From Adiantum capillus-veneris (taxonomy: Eukaryota; Streptophyta; Polypodiopsida; Polypodiales; Pteridaceae): DNA of 64,000 nucleotides. Position 1 is the first letter of the stretch; each line of letters starts with the position of its first letter. The notes under the pieces were generated by a model. That model ran no database searches and was not told the DNA's origin. It saw only the letters and a list, made by a program, of their open reading frames with translations. Shown here piece after piece: positions 1-11,855 of the stretch. The stretch spans positions 81,145,884 to 81,209,883 of the forward strand of contig CM043944.1 in NCBI GenBank assembly GCA_014529385.2, read 5' to 3'. The position numbers and the translations under genes were made by a program.

Positions 1-1203
1 ACACATTAATGAAGGCTCCTAGGATTTTGAGATAGATATCCGGACTGCCAGCCAACATGGCAGCCCACCTGTAATAGGTCACCCAGTAATTAGAAATGAT
101 TAAACATTGAAAATGCTTGATCATTTCAAAAGTTTATCAGTTTAGGACAATTGCAGGGACCTTGAACTTGAGACCAGCTCTGCGCGAGAGACCTTCTCTA
201 ACCAGGTCGCCTGCGTGTGACGCTTGAAGCTGCCGTGTTCAAACCACTTTATGATTAAACTCCAAGTAGTGTGCACAACAATGCTCGTCACCGGCTGGGC
301 AGCTCATCGCGACTGCCACGTAGTGAGGTAGTCCAATATTTAACCACCAAACCTCAAAAACCCTACCCCATCATGACAACTTGCAAAGGATCAAGAATGG
401 CCAACATCCATGACACATAAGCTCAAAGAGAATCTTCCCTCCACAAGGAGGAGCATTCGCCATCAGCCACTTGGTGCCCATACCATGCATGCAGATGCGT
501 CCAAGGCCGTTGGCTGTTGTTATAATAAATGCCCATGCATGCAGCTACGTCCAAGGAGAGATGCCTCATTTGATCTACCCTTGCTCTCACAAAGCCAAAA
601 AAATAGGCAAATCCTGTCTTTCTCATACCTCCTCCGCCCATGCCACCTACAGAGATACTCTCTTTTTTCACCGACACAGCTCTCTTGTTGTAGGATGGCC
701 AACATCATAACATAGCATCTTTACGATGTAGGCCGTCATGTGTTGTCACTAATTGCCACTGTGATAACGACTGCTCGAGGGTGCTCGGAATCACGTCAAA
801 GCCTGCCAATCCATGCAACCTTGGGTTTGACCCTACAACTAGTCGCCAATGAAGACCTATTTATCCGACAATTGATGAGGATAATATCCAAAGGGAGTTG
901 CTTGTTATAGGTCTAACAAGGTACCTCCAAGACATTAATTTCATGATCGCTTACCAATTGATGGTGTATTGCAATCGTGCATATCCTTGCATGGCCATTA
1001 CAGCAGCCCATGGTCCTTAATGATTGCACTCCTTAGAGTTGTAGTGAATGCAAATGTTGTTAAAGGATAGTAAGACTCAACCGCCAGAGGTGATCAGCCA
1101 CGATATTAAGCTGAGACACATTTTTCTCGAACACTGTTTGTTGGGACTCTCATGCTCCCAAATCAGCCCAGCCCATAAACCATGCGCCATGGCGCCAATA
1201 GTC
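1..1203. other. No gene recognised; short diverged direct repeat
   Basis: The only open frames are short, overlap on both strands and show no family motif, so I do not call them genes. A diverged direct repeat is visible: about 30 bases around CATGCATGCAG...CGTCCAAGG at 476-509 recur at 530-560. The phrase ATGGCCAACATC also occurs near 399 and 695. Probably old repeat-derived DNA. Confidence 0.5.
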
Positions 1204-1589
1204 TTTTTGTAAGGGTGGGTTCAGATTGGAGAGGTGGAAGAGAAACACCTTTCCACCACTTCCAAGCGGAACACATAGAGAATCGGCTTTGCCGCCGCCC
1301 TAGCGTTCACACAAGACGGTAGTCGTTTTGCTTGCATGGCGCGGCTCCATTGGCTGGAGAAGAAGGCATGAGGGTGGAAGTGCTCACGGGCGAGGGGGGG
1401 GGGGGGGGGGGAAGAAAAAGAGGGCAGGGTGGAAGAGAAAAAGGCGAGCTCTTCCTCGACGTGGCAGCCCAGTCAACACCTTCCACCGCCTTATGTGAAT
1501 GGGGCAGCGAGCTGGGAAGATTTTGATTGGTCCGTAAGTACTTTTCAGCTCTTCCGCCGGGCGATGTGAACCCAGCCTAAGTTTTTGTA
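1204..1589. mobile_element. hAT-like MITE (non-autonomous DNA transposon)
   Basis: The 8-base direct repeat TTTTTGTA flanks the segment at 1204-1211 and 1582-1589. Just inside are terminal inverted repeats matching at 11 of 12 bases: AGGGTGGGTTCA at 1212-1223 and the complement of TGAACCCAGCCT at 1567-1578. Three extra bases lie between the right repeat and the duplication. An 8-bp target duplication with TIRs of this kind is typical of the hAT superfamily. The interior is GC-rich, holds an 18-base G run at 1394-1411, and has no transposase frame. It would have moved with a transposase supplied elsewhere. Confidence 0.5.
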
Positions 1590-1594
1590 TGTCT

Positions 1595-1648
1595 TCACTA
1601 GGCCCATTTGGGTTGTGTTTCAAAACGCAATGTGGAAGGGCCTAGTGA
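1595..1648. repeat. Short perfect inverted repeat (hairpin)
   Basis: TCACTAGGCCC at 1595-1605 is perfectly complementary to GGGCCTAGTGA at 1638-1648, with a 32-base loop. It lies directly beside the MITE. It could be an old transposon end or an unrelated hairpin. Confidence 0.5.
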
Positions 1649-2909
1649 GGACCAATCATCTAGCAACTAGCAACGCAGCTAATCATTTTGGTAGTTAGTA
1701 AATCCCTATACAATTCCTGCATGAAATGAGCAAGCAACCTCCCAATTGATGCATTGATCTCCTACTCAGCCTCATTGTTTTCAATCAAAACACTACAAGT
1801 TTTAGACATTTTTACACCTATGAAAATTGAGTGTAAGTATCACTTTTCTCATTCTAGAGTGTGCATAACATTTTTTAGACTCAAAAAACTGCCATTTGAA
1901 TGTAAATATTGTGGTGTTTACACATGAAATTTTTCTACATCTGTTTTTTTATAGTGAAAAAATTACATATGCTTTTTTATAGAAATGAAAAATAAATTCT
2001 AGGTAACGTTTGTAACTTTCTTATGTGTAAATATTTATACGTTAAGCAAGTCCATGTGTTTTCTTTGCAATGAGTATATTTTCTTACCTTCCAGTAGCAT
2101 TTCAAGCGCAATTTTTTAATAAAAATATAAACAGTGTGAATTTTTTTCACACATTCATAACCTTCATATATTTTCATCAAATATTTTCTGCAAAAAATTG
2201 TCACTCTTATTTCAGCCCCACTAAAATAATTATAAGAAACTATCTTTCACAATAGCTATTTTTCTCACCATCTAATTTTTTTTATGAGGATCGTGTGTAA
2301 CTACAACCTACGAACATACCAACACACATATTGGAGGTCAAGAGCATGATTTTTTTCTCCTTCCAAGGTGGATGTTTAAGGTGGCTCCACTGTGGAATCT
2401 CCGTGCAATGACGTCTCTCTTTATACCAATGCCTGTGCATATGTGATTCTCAAGCTATGCTCCACCACCATCTTGTAGCTTTGGGAAGGGCTTGACACAT
2501 GCACAGATGTATCAACTTCTTGAGGACACCATGTCAAAAGGGCTTCTAACTCAACATGTGAATAGAGCGTATGTCGGCATGATTTAAGTCATGTTCACAT
2601 TGCTTGATGATGTGGTAGAGAGCTTCAACATGACCTCATGTGGCCGCCATAGGGTGTGCGACGTTGTTGGGGTGGTTGTCCTTCATACGGGCCCCATACG
2701 GGTGGGCAATGTAGAGAGATAATAATGTTTGGGGCTTAGAAACACCAAATTCAAGTCTTGCACTATCTATTTTCCATGGCTTGTGTTTTTCAATTCTAAA
2801 TAATTACCAGAAGAAAAATGACAAATATATCTCCTCTTTGTCTACTTTTTATAGCTTCAAATTTTCTACTTTTAGGTGAGCACAAATCTCTCTCTCGCTG
2901 TCTCTCCAA

Positions 2910-2913
<4 letters not shown>
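1649..2913. other. AT-rich stretch without a recognised gene
   Basis: Open frames here are short, AT-rich and without motifs. From about 1800 to 2300 the DNA is strongly AT-rich with many T runs; after 2300 composition is more balanced. No LTR, promoter or RNA gene is recognisable. Confidence 0.5.
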
Positions 2914-2997
<84 letters not shown>

Positions 2998-3029
2998 GAG
3001 GGGGGGGGGGGGGGGGGGGGGGGGGAGGG
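2914..3029. repeat. (GA)n microsatellite followed by a G tract
   Basis: About 41 GA dinucleotides (2914-2995) run into a nearly pure G tract (2995-3029). The open frames across it encode only Glu-Arg or Gly repeats and are artefacts. The 115-base all-purine strand could adopt triplex or G-quadruplex structure. Confidence 0.95.
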
Positions 3030-3169
3030 TATACTACACATGGAAATTTGGTGCTATATTACAATCAAAAGGGTCATGTGACACCAAAGCGATAAGTATG
3101 GCTACTTAATTCATTAATTGTAGTTGGATCTCTCCTCAAAAACCCTAGCTCGACTCCTTTTTTTCTGTA

Positions 3170-4460
3170 TTTATATTGAACATAACATCAACCTTGAAAG
3201 ATGGAGTAGACATGGAGGAGCCGCTTATAACCAATACTACATCCCCTATTTCCACCCATGGCCATGCACATCCAATCTTGCTAGGTTGTAGCAACCAAGT
3301 TCGAGAAATGATGTCACTCATTTCATATATCACCTTGTTCTGAATATTGTGCAAGGGTAGAAAGAAGCACTTGTGTAGTATAACATATGTTGGTAAAAGA
3401 CACTTGAATTGCAATAAATATCCACATCACTGATCACTCTCATTCCAGTGACCTTATCAAGTTGAAGAGCATCTATTCCATTGCCTCCATTTATAAACTG
3501 CCCAATCAAGAACAACTCAATGCCCCTGTTGTGCTCATGTGACAAGAAACCTGTGATCTTGTATACACCCCTTGCTTTATTTTGATGTCCTAAATTAGTA
3601 TTTTTGCTTAAAGTGATCACCACATTGTCTTTCACTTCATATCTCTCTCCACATATGTATAATTTTGAGTAAGAAAATTCCTCTAGATGAATATATTGTT
3701 GGCCCCAATAACTCTTCAAAGAATGAGAGTATCCCTCTGAAGGTGACAATCCATCCTTCTCAATCTCCCGCTGTTGCAAGGTTTGTGATAAAAGCGCTTG
3801 AGCATGATAATGAGTGTATGTTAACTCATTGAACCTGTTATTTGTTGGAATCTCTACAATCACCAACACATTTCTGATCTCAAACTGGTAGCACCAAAGT
3901 CCATCATGGCTATTGTAGCGTATTATGTCATCAAACAACTCTCCAGAACCTATATACAAATATTGACGTTATTTTAGGTCTCCATGTAATATAAGGAGTG
4001 CTTATTATATTTGTGGTCAATAGAAGCATACACACCTACCACGTGCTCTAGAGGAGAAACAATCTCTCCTCCCTCTTCATCCCTAATATTTCTCCATGCT
4101 GAAAGTAGTTTTTGGGTAGCATTGATTGTATCCAAAGTCCAAACATGAGCACATGTGTAGTTGTAGAAGATATGAGCTACGTCAACCAAAATCATTCTCA
4201 CATCTCTCAATGTCTGGAACATTATTTAAAATGTGTGACAAACACCATTGAATAAATTTTTGATGCTCTTCTGCAATAAAATTTCCGTGGTGTCTAGTAG
4301 CATGCAACGACCATCGTCAACTTCTGCAAAGTGTTCGGGGAATTTCAGCAGTAACTTCATTTATTGCATGGGTGATGGATGTTTGCATGCCATTGCTAGC
4401 CTTTAAAAATAGTTGTTTAGGATACTTCTTGAAAGATCCTAATGTTTCATCAAATGTAAA
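3170..4460 (-). pseudogene. Degraded host-like gene fragment with a BAH-like domain
   Basis: Minus-strand coding remnant broken by stops and at least one frameshift. Reading from 4460 down, coding begins at the junction with the chromovirus, passes a TGA near 4288, and continues to a plausible 88-base intron with GT at 4186 and AG at 4099. It resumes (WRNIRDEEGGEIV), shifts frame near 3960, and continues in a 209-codon frame (3959-3330). Around 3490-3650 the pattern GERYEVKDNVVI ... VYKITGF ... IELFLIGQF resembles a BAH (bromo-adjacent homology) domain, a chromatin-binding module; this is judged by eye only. A further piece (3344-3170) carries IGCAWPWVEIGDVVLV after a frame change. It may be the 3' part of the gene seen at 9.2-10.2 and 62.7-64 kb. 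Confidence 0.45.
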
Positions 4461-4462
4461 TG

Positions 4463-7363
4463 GTAGGAACTCAAGAAGAGTTAGACCTGTCTAATTTTCT
4501 AAAAGGATTCCAATATGTGTTCATCAATGATATCCCTATGGACTTAACTCCAAAACGAGGGGATGATGACCATCATATTGCAATCCTTCCAGGAAGCTCA
4601 CCGCCTAACAAGCCTCCTTATCGAGTCTCTCAAGCTGAACAAGAGGAGATCATGAGGCAAGTATAGGAATTGGTAGACAAAGGGATCATGAGGCCTAGTT
4701 GCTCTCCCTTTTGTTCTCCAGTCCTTTTAGTGCAAAAGAAAGATGGTACATACCGTATGTGTATGGACTATCGAGCACTAAACCATATCACTATCAAAAA
4801 CAGATTTCCCATGCCTCGAGTAGAAGATCTATTTGATAAGCTACAAGGATCTACCTACTTTAGTAGGATTGACCTTAAAAGTGGCTATCATCAAATAAAG
4901 ATAGTGGATGAAGATATCCTAAAGACCGCATTTCGCACAACGTTTGGTCTTTAGGAATATCTAGTCATGCCTTTTGGCTTGACTAATGCACCAACTATGT
5001 TCAATCATCTAATGGAGAAAAAATTTAGACCTTATCATAAATTTAGTGGAGTGTTCTTTGATGATATCATCATCTACTCCAAGTCTTTGGAGGAACATAA
5101 GCAACATCTCCAAGTGATTTTTTAAGCATTGAGGGAGAAGAAGATTTTTCTCAACCAAAATAAAAGAAAATTTTTTCTTCAAAAGATTCAATAGCTAGGT
5201 CATATTATCTCTCAAGATGGTATCTGTATGGATCCATCAAAGTTAGAGGTGATAAAGGGAAGGCCCGGTCCAAGGAATCTACATGAGCTAAGAAGCTTTA
5301 TTGGTATGTGCGCATACTATAGACTCTTCATAGCAAAATTCTCTCAAATAGCAGGACCACTTATACATGACTTAACTAAGAAGAACATTAAGTATGTATG
5401 GACTGCTAAGGAGAAAAATGCTTCTGATAAGCTCAGGGAGAAGCTTACCTCCCAACCAGTCCTCATGCTTCTGGATCTCTCAAAGCCATTTGAGGTCCAA
5501 TGTGATGCTTGTGGTGATTGCCTTGGAGTAGTTTTTCTTCAAGAAGGGCATTCCATAGCATATGAGAGCCAAAGACTCAATATGGATGAACGAGTCTTGG
5601 GCATTTATGAGAAAGAGCTTTTAGCTGTTATACATGCCCTAGATACATGGAACCACTACCTATTGGGGACTCCATTTATCCTACGAATCGACCACCAAAG
5701 TCTCAAGTATTTCATGACACAAACCAAGCTTTCGAACAAACAAATGAGGTGGGAAAATTTTCTTTCGAAATTTAATTTCCATATTTCTCACATTGTTGGT
5801 AAGCACAATCAAGTGGCTGATGCACTTTCACAATGATCAAAAGTTAATACGGTGTATATAGCTACTCACAATGATCTATCCTCTATGATAGATGAGTATG
5901 CTACTGACCTTGACTTTAGAGACATAATTTCAGCCCTTGCTTTGGGGAAGAAAGAGGAATCATTCACCTTGCATGATGGTTATCTTCTCCACGGAAATAG
6001 GCCATGTGTTACCCATTCCCTTCGTGAGAAAGTTAAGTATGAATCCCATGCTCCTCCCTACGTGGGGCATAGAGGTATTCAACCTACTCTTTGAGGAGTA
6101 GAGACGTATTTCTATTGGCCTACCATAAAAGTGGACATACAAGAGTATGTTTCAAAATGTGTAGTATGGCAAAAGACCAAATATGATAGAGGGAAGGAAC
6201 CTGGATTACTCGAGCCATTGCCTATCCCAAATTCACCATGGAAGAGTATATCCATGGATTTCATCTTTGGATTGCCCAAGTCTATTCATGGGAATACAAG
6301 AACATGGACAATAGTCGACATGTTTAGCAAGCAAGCACACTTTATTCCCGTCAAAAGGACTATTAATGCACACCAAATGGAAACTCTCTTCATATCATAG
6401 ATTTTCAAACACCATAGATTACCAACATCCATTGTGTCAGATAGAGATCCTAGAATTACCAGTAATTTTTGGAAAGGTCTCGTTGAAAATCTAGGCACAA
6501 GATTGAAATTTTTTTTGGCCTATCACCCACAAACGGATGGCCAAAGTGAGATAGCCAATGTGACTATACTCGATCTACTCAAGACTTATGCTACCGAAGT
6601 AGATCAACGCTCACAATGGGAAAAATACTTACCTCTTGTAGAGTATGCCTACAATAATACTGTACATACTTCTATGGGAAAAGCACCTTTTGAGATCATT
6701 GAGGGAAGACCTACAAGTCCCTTGCTACTCAAAGTACATGGGAAGATCTTTGCCGCCGATGAGTATAGTTGTGACCTACAAGAATCTTCTCAAAAGATTA
6801 AGGAGGCTATATCCATGTCTCAACAAAGGCAAAAAGCTGGTGGTGACAAGCACAGAAGGGCCTTAACATTTAAAGAAAATGATTGGGTCTTGCTTAAGTT
6901 TCCTAAGGCTTGATTAAGACAAACCACAGGCAAAAATCATGCGGGCCATCAAAAGTATTATGCTACGCTAGAAAAAAGATATTATGGTCCTTTCCAAATC
7001 TTGAAGCCCATCAATGAGATGGCTTAACAACTCAAGTTGCCCAACCATTGGCTCATACACAATGCCTTTCATGTGAGCCTACTTAATCCCTACAAAGGAG
7101 AGCCACCAAGTGAACCAGTTATTGAAGACCCTCCCGAAGTTGAAGACCAAGAAGAGGTGCTACAACCCGAAGCTATCCTTTGGCATGAAGACATGGTATT
7201 ACGACATGGTACGATTATCCGACAGTATCTTATTAAGTTCAAAAATTATCCTTTTAAAGATGCTAGATGGATGCAAGGAATACAACTTAAAGATAGTATG
7301 AACCTTGTCAATGCTTACAATGCTACATTAGAGAAAGAAAATGTACAAATTTATTTTAAATGA
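4463..7363 (+). pseudogene. pol: Chromovirus pol remnant: RT, RNase H, integrase, chromodomain
   Basis: One continuous polyprotein frame broken by about nine in-frame stops (e.g. near 4664, 4953, 5123, 5190, 5834, 6092, 6398, 6911, 7025). RT shows [26 protein letters not shown] and the catalytic FFDD at about 5058. RNase H shows DACGDCLG and ends at VADALSQ near 5835. Integrase has a damaged HHCC zinc finger (GHRGIQPTL ... CVVWQKTK), then MDFIFGLP, SDRDPRITSNFW and SEIAN for the DDE triad. The tail (about 7150-7290, AILWHED...YLIKFKNYPFKDARWM) matches a chromodomain, which in this family directs integration to heterochromatin. It cannot be translated as it stands. Confidence 0.93.
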
Positions 7364-7954
7364 TCCATGTTTTTGTCTTAAAGACTAGTTCTCTTTTTAA
7401 TTGTACACAATTTAAATGATATGCATGCTTAGAATCATGTTTGTGATGACGATGTCTCTCAAACACCAAGTAGAATTTGTCACTCTACTTTGGGAAAATG
7501 AAATGGACTAAAGAGCAGACATGCTTACAGCAATTATGTCTCCCAAGCACCAAATGGATAGTCATCCATCTTGGAAAGATGTCGTAGGGTAGAAAGGGAT
7601 CCTCTACCCGCTAAGTAAGATTGACTAAGGCTTTATCTCTTCTACCTCATGGTCGAGGATGACTATGATCTGAAGAGAGAGGTAATGTCATAAAATTCTA
7701 ATATCTAGCCAAACCAAATGATTTTCTCATATTAAACTGATCACTTAATGTGGGAGAATAAACCGGAACAAGGGTTAAGATATAGACATGTGCTTATAGA
7801 TCTATCTCAACACGGGGCCAATGGTAAAGGGGTCCAAATGAGAGACGGTCTATCAAAGAGCAAGGCTAACCAATGAAGCATAAGACCTTAGGGTTAGCTT
7901 CATTGAAGACCTCCAATAGTTAGTGTAAAAGTCCTTTGACCTTAGGTAAGCTAG

Positions 7955-8170
7955 GGCTGAGCTTGAGGTGGGAACCCGACCGGCCCAAGCTTGAGGTGCT
8001 TGAGGTGGGAACCCGACCCACGCTTAAGGTGCTTGAGATGCTCGAGATGATTGCGGTGCTTGATGATTGAGATGCTTGAGGTGCTTGACATGCTTAAGAT
8101 GTTAGGAATGTACTTGAGGTGAGAACCCAGTGCAAGCTTGAAGTGCTTAAGGGCCAAGCTTGTGGTGGGA
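7955..8170 (+). repeat. Minisatellite-like CTTGAGGTG repeats
   Basis: Variants of CTTGAGGTG (also CTTAAGGTG, CTTGAGATG, CTTGAAGTG) recur about a dozen times with irregular spacing. The longer phrase GAGGTGGGAACCCGACC occurs twice near its start. The array lies in the probable chromovirus LTR. Confidence 0.75.
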
Positions 8171-8430
8171 ATTGAAACTATGCATAGGGGCTTGAGGTTT
8201 CAAAAGGTCAAATCCAATCCCTACAAGGAGGGGGCGAGCCCTACAAGAGGGGGGATGAGAGACAACACCCACACACAAGTCATGCTTGGTACAAAGAAAG
8301 CAAAGGGGACACTTGTCAAGTTCCTCCTCATGTTGCCCTCATGGTGTGTATGAACCCTATTGGTTGGGTACCGAAGGGGTCCAATGATAATTTAGGAGAA
8401 TCAATTAATTGTATTTGCATTTATCAAGTC

Positions 8431-8861
8431 CTCTCTCTCAAAGGGGAAAGGGGGACACTTGTCCCAAGGCGACCCTTGTTGCTTGTAATTCCTCCTATTT
8501 GTGATTGGCTAGGCGTGAGGGGTCCAATGCGCTTCAAGCATGAGCTACATGGGGGGGGGTGGGGGGGGGGTCAACCAAAGCAAGCTAGGGTTTCCTTAGG
8601 GGGTATACTATACTCTCCCAACATACACTCACACACACTCTCATTATGCAATGTGCAAAGTGCAAGAGCTCCCTCTCCTTCTCCAAGAAAGTAGAGGTTG
8701 AGAGCCTACACCAACACTCTTGGCTATGGAGTGCAAATCCCTCTCTCTCAAAGGGGAAAGGGGGACACTTGTCCCAAGGCGACCCTTGTTGCTTGTAATT
8801 CCTCCTATTTGTGATTGGCTAGGCGTGGAGGGGTCCAATGCGCTTCAAGCATGAGCTACAT

Positions 8862-8898
<37 letters not shown>

Positions 8899-9067
8899 CA
8901 CACCAAACAAGCAAGGGGTTTCCTTAGGGGGTATACTATACTCTCCCACATACACTCACACACACTCTCATTATGCAATGTGCAAAGTGCAAGAGCTCCC
9001 TCTCCTTCTCCAAGAAAGTAGAGGTTGAGAGCCTACACCAACACTCTTGGCTATGGAGTGCAAATCC
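8431..9067 (+). repeat. Tandem duplication of a 310-bp LTR segment with G tracts
   Basis: Unit 1 (8431-8740) starts CTCTCTCTCAAAGGGG and repeats nearly identically as unit 2 (8741-9067). The main difference is the internal G tract: about 20 G with one T in unit 1 (8551-8570) and an uninterrupted run of about 35 G in unit 2 (8862-8896). Duplicate short ORFs in both copies are by-products. Confidence 0.92.
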
Positions 9068-9166
9068 AACCAAGAGCCATGGTTCAATGCTTAAGCTTGC
9101 CATCTTCCCCATCTTCATTACTATGCTATTATGTATGCTAGCAAGAAGAGTATGATAAGTGAGGAA

Positions 9167-10203
9167 CTAATTCTTTCTCCTATGAAATGTTTCTTCTTCC
9201 TCTTCCCTACCCTCTTTCCCTACTAGCTCTCTCCACCTTCGAAGGTGTTTGAGGTCTTGGGGCTGAGGCTTGGGATAGTTAAATCTTTCTTCAAAGTCTA
9301 TGTTATACGTGTGATGCATGAAGCTTTCCATATTCATTGCATCACCTAGGTCACAAGGAAAACAAGGATTGTATTGTAACATGTCTCTCTTAATGGGAGA
9401 AATCATAATACAAATGCCTATTGGAGGGGGGATTGGCTCCATATAAATCCGGTCCTGAATTGTTGTCATGTTCTCTAAATTCTCTCTCTTGCAAAAGTAT
9501 TGTTCATGCCAAGTTAACTAATTGCTATGCCTATGTTGTTATCTTCAATTTTGACTTTTAGTAATGCCTGCTCCCAATTTAATTCACGTGTACAATTTGG
9601 ATGGGCAAAGAATGTAATCACTAAAGTGGAGACCTAAAAAGTAGAATCAAGAGAGTAAATTGGAGTTTTCGCCTAAAAGCACTTCTACAACCATAATCCT
9701 CAAGTGGTTTTGACATACCTCTTCTACTTTCACACGAACAATCCTTTTGCATTGGGTTGTAGTTTCCAAGAACATACTATGTACATACTGAAGTTTGCAT
9801 TGCCCCATCACTCGTGACACAATCTCAAATTGATTCTCAATACCACTAGTAGTAACAAAGAAACCATCATGGCGCAAGAACTCTACTGCAATGGTAACTA
9901 ACTCCTTCAGCTTTTTTGCATCCCATTTATTCCAAGCTAGCACTACATCCTCCTCTTCAAATGGGTACAAGTGAGACGGAAGATCTGCCCATACAAGAGA
10001 GACAAGTGCATCATCATAGAATCCACCTTGGGCTTGACGTTTCTCTATAAACCATCTTATCATTATTGCATATGAGCCTTCGGGGCCATTAAATGTATCA
10101 AGTGCAATTTGAAATATATCAGCCTGTACAAGGAGATGAAATGGAACAAAAGCCTCCGATGCACCCTCATCTTCATCTTCCCTTTGTGTTCGCGTAGTGT
10201 TGC
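9167..10203 (-). pseudogene. Host-like gene fragment, methyltransferase-like exons
   Basis: Minus-strand coding in at least three exons. Exon 1 runs from the element A boundary at 10203 to about 9719, where GAG|GTATGT makes a good donor. A phase-0 intron of 85 bases ends in a T-rich AG at 9634-9635. Exon 2 (9633 to about 9515) continues VSTLVITFFAHPNCTREL. Exon 3 (9454-9167) follows CAG at 9455. The first frame has VWADLPSHLYPF, then an alternating hydrophobic/helical stretch including AVEFLRHDGFFVTTSG. That order resembles motif IV and the following strands of amino-methyltransferases, with DLPS where DPPY is usual. If so, the catalytic motif is altered. Family assignment is by eye. Reading the frame right of 10203 would enter LTR sequence. 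Confidence 0.45.
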
Positions 10204-10794
10204 TGTAAGGTCTCCGACCCCGATCTAAAAGAACACCATTGTACCCTGAAACAATCATAATGGAAAAAGTTACTATTTTTAGCAATTTTCTAAAATCTAT
10301 CTCGATGACATGATGTTTAGAATGTCATAAATCTTCCAAAAGTGAATTAAAATATTTTTTGTGGGAATTTTCCAAAAATAGTAATTTTTGGTCACCCGAC
10401 CTGTCAGTTTTGACCGTCTCGAAAAACTGCAAGCGTACCCCAATTTTGAAAAAAATGCATTTTCGGACGCTGGGGCTGCTAAATATGGCAGGAACCTAGG
10501 TTAATACACCTTAGTTAGAGCTTAGTATATCAAGTTCCGGCATTAAATCCTGATTCATATTGCCCGTCTTAGGTTAAAATTAGATTTTCCTAAAGTTGTG
10601 CGAGGAGGCACCGGGACTCGGGGGCTGTGTGGGAACTGGCTCCAGGCCACTACAGACTGAGTTTGGCAGTAAGAGGGCGCCCTCACACACTCACAAGGCT
10701 CGTGGGGTACTTTCCTTGCAAGAAGGAGAGAGAGAGACTAAGTGAGCCCCAGATGCATATAGCAGGCAAATTCAATTTTTTCAGCTTGTGAGCC

Positions 10795-10802
10795 TATATA
10801 AG
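10795..10802 (+). promoter_or_regulatory. TATA box of element A 5' LTR
   Basis: TATATAAG within GAGCCTATATAAGAG, about 590 bases into the LTR; the same sequence is present in the 3' LTR. It is the likely core promoter marking the U3/R junction, followed by CA-rich DNA. Confidence 0.6.
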
Positions 10803-11684
10803 AGTATGCTCACACACACACAAGTACACATATATGCACACACACACACTAAGTACACACACACACTTCTATACACACACATACCTTGGGGAGGTGTTGT
10901 CAGCATACATAGCCTTTGGAAGAAGAGCTAAGGAGGAAAGTGCTACCCGTTTCTCGTCTCCATGAGTCCATTGCATCAGAATTTCGAGAGGAATTCATCT
11001 TAACCTGGGTAATACCCAATTTAATTCATGCTTGTTGAAATTCTCTCCAATATTCTCTTAATCCTGCATCTATTGTGCATAACCCTAGCTAAATTACTCA
11101 ATGGATACTCTCTAATTCTCCGTATCATTGATCTATTGCATAAATATTAATCTAATTAGCAATTATTCAAGCAGTTAGTCTCTCTTAATCATAGATTAAT
11201 GCATGATTAAGGAATCAACCGCTAACCACCATTGTAATTAAGAACAACTCGGCATTGAGGTAGAGATGGTCAACTGCTTTCTATTGCCACACAATGTTTA
11301 AACAACTAAATTAGAATCAATTATCTCATAGATTAGGATGTAATTAGTGAAATTAATCCATCATTAATCACTAGGAAGGGAGAAGCCCTCTCACCTATGC
11401 ATACGGTAAATCTGCAAACCTCTACTTGCATTAGGAAGTGATTAAGCATGCGGAATTCATCTCTGGTAAATAGATGGAGAAGAAACCTGAAATTCTTAAC
11501 TATCTAGGCCACAATTCCCATAGAACAAGTAAGGTGCTATCAGAAATCTCTATGTCTTGAAGTAATCAAACCTCTTGTATAAAGGGATTGGCTTATTGGG
11601 ACTAATCTGTCATTTTGGTCATATGTTTCTCTCGAATATTAGCTCTTTTTTTTCCAAGTTGTAAATTTAAGTAGTGAGTATAAA

Positions 11685-11855
11685 ATGGCCCCGGTAAAGA
11701 GAACTCGTTTCGGTGGTTCCCACGACCGCGAGGCTGGAACAAGCAACACTAATGGAAAGGGAAAAGCTCCCATGGTTGACCAAGTACCGGCCATCTCACG
11801 GAGCAATGACGAGGAAATTGTGGAGGTAGGTCAACTTTTAATTCAAGTTTGTTAA
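11685..11855 (+). CDS. Short ORF inside the 5' LTR, possible leader exon
   Basis: A 56-codon frame starting MAPVKRTRFGGSHDREAG. It is basic at the N-terminus, rich in Gly, Asn and Lys in the middle and acidic near the end (SRSNDEEIVE). After codon 47 the DNA reads GAG|GTAGGT, a strong plant-type splice donor. The start lies downstream of the LTR TATA box, so transcripts from this LTR would contain it. The identical ORF is in the 3' LTR. It could be the first exon of a spliced gag, or chance. No acceptor was identified, and I do not recognise the protein. Confidence 0.4.
   Translation: MAPVKRTRFGGSHDREAGTSNTNGKGKAPMVDQVPAISRSNDEEIVEVGQLLIQVC

Larger units (their letters stand above)
7686..9150 (+). 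mobile_element. Probable 3' LTR of the chromovirus
   Basis: Non-coding DNA after the chromovirus pol. The start TGTCATAAAA follows the purine run GAAGAGAGAGG (7672-7682), as expected for a polypurine tract before a 3' LTR. The 3' end cannot be proven because the 5' LTR is gone. The LTR holds a short-motif minisatellite and a 310-bp tandem duplication, described separately. Confidence 0.5.
4461..9166 (+). mobile_element. 5'-truncated Ty3/gypsy chromovirus
   Basis: Plus-strand retrotransposon lacking its 5' LTR, gag and protease. It begins abruptly about 30 residues before the conserved start of reverse transcriptase, directly against host-gene coding sequence (boundary about 4455-4470). It keeps RT, RNase H, integrase and a C-terminal chromodomain-like segment, which places it among chromoviruses. 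A purine tract (7672-7682) precedes a probable 3' LTR starting TGTCATAAAA at 7686. The right end is not defined by a matching LTR. I place it near 9140-9166, where host-gene coding sequence resumes on the other strand. Confidence 0.85.

Noticed and set aside
2818-3109. ORFs encoding long Glu-Arg and Gly runs
   Set aside because: They are translations of a GA microsatellite and a G tract; the same applies near 15 kb, 17.8 kb and 51 kb.
10204-10285. Extension of the methyltransferase-like frame to a Met at 10285
   Set aside because: Bases from 10204 onward belong to the 5' LTR of element A and recur at 14476, so the apparent N-terminus and splice acceptor are LTR sequence.
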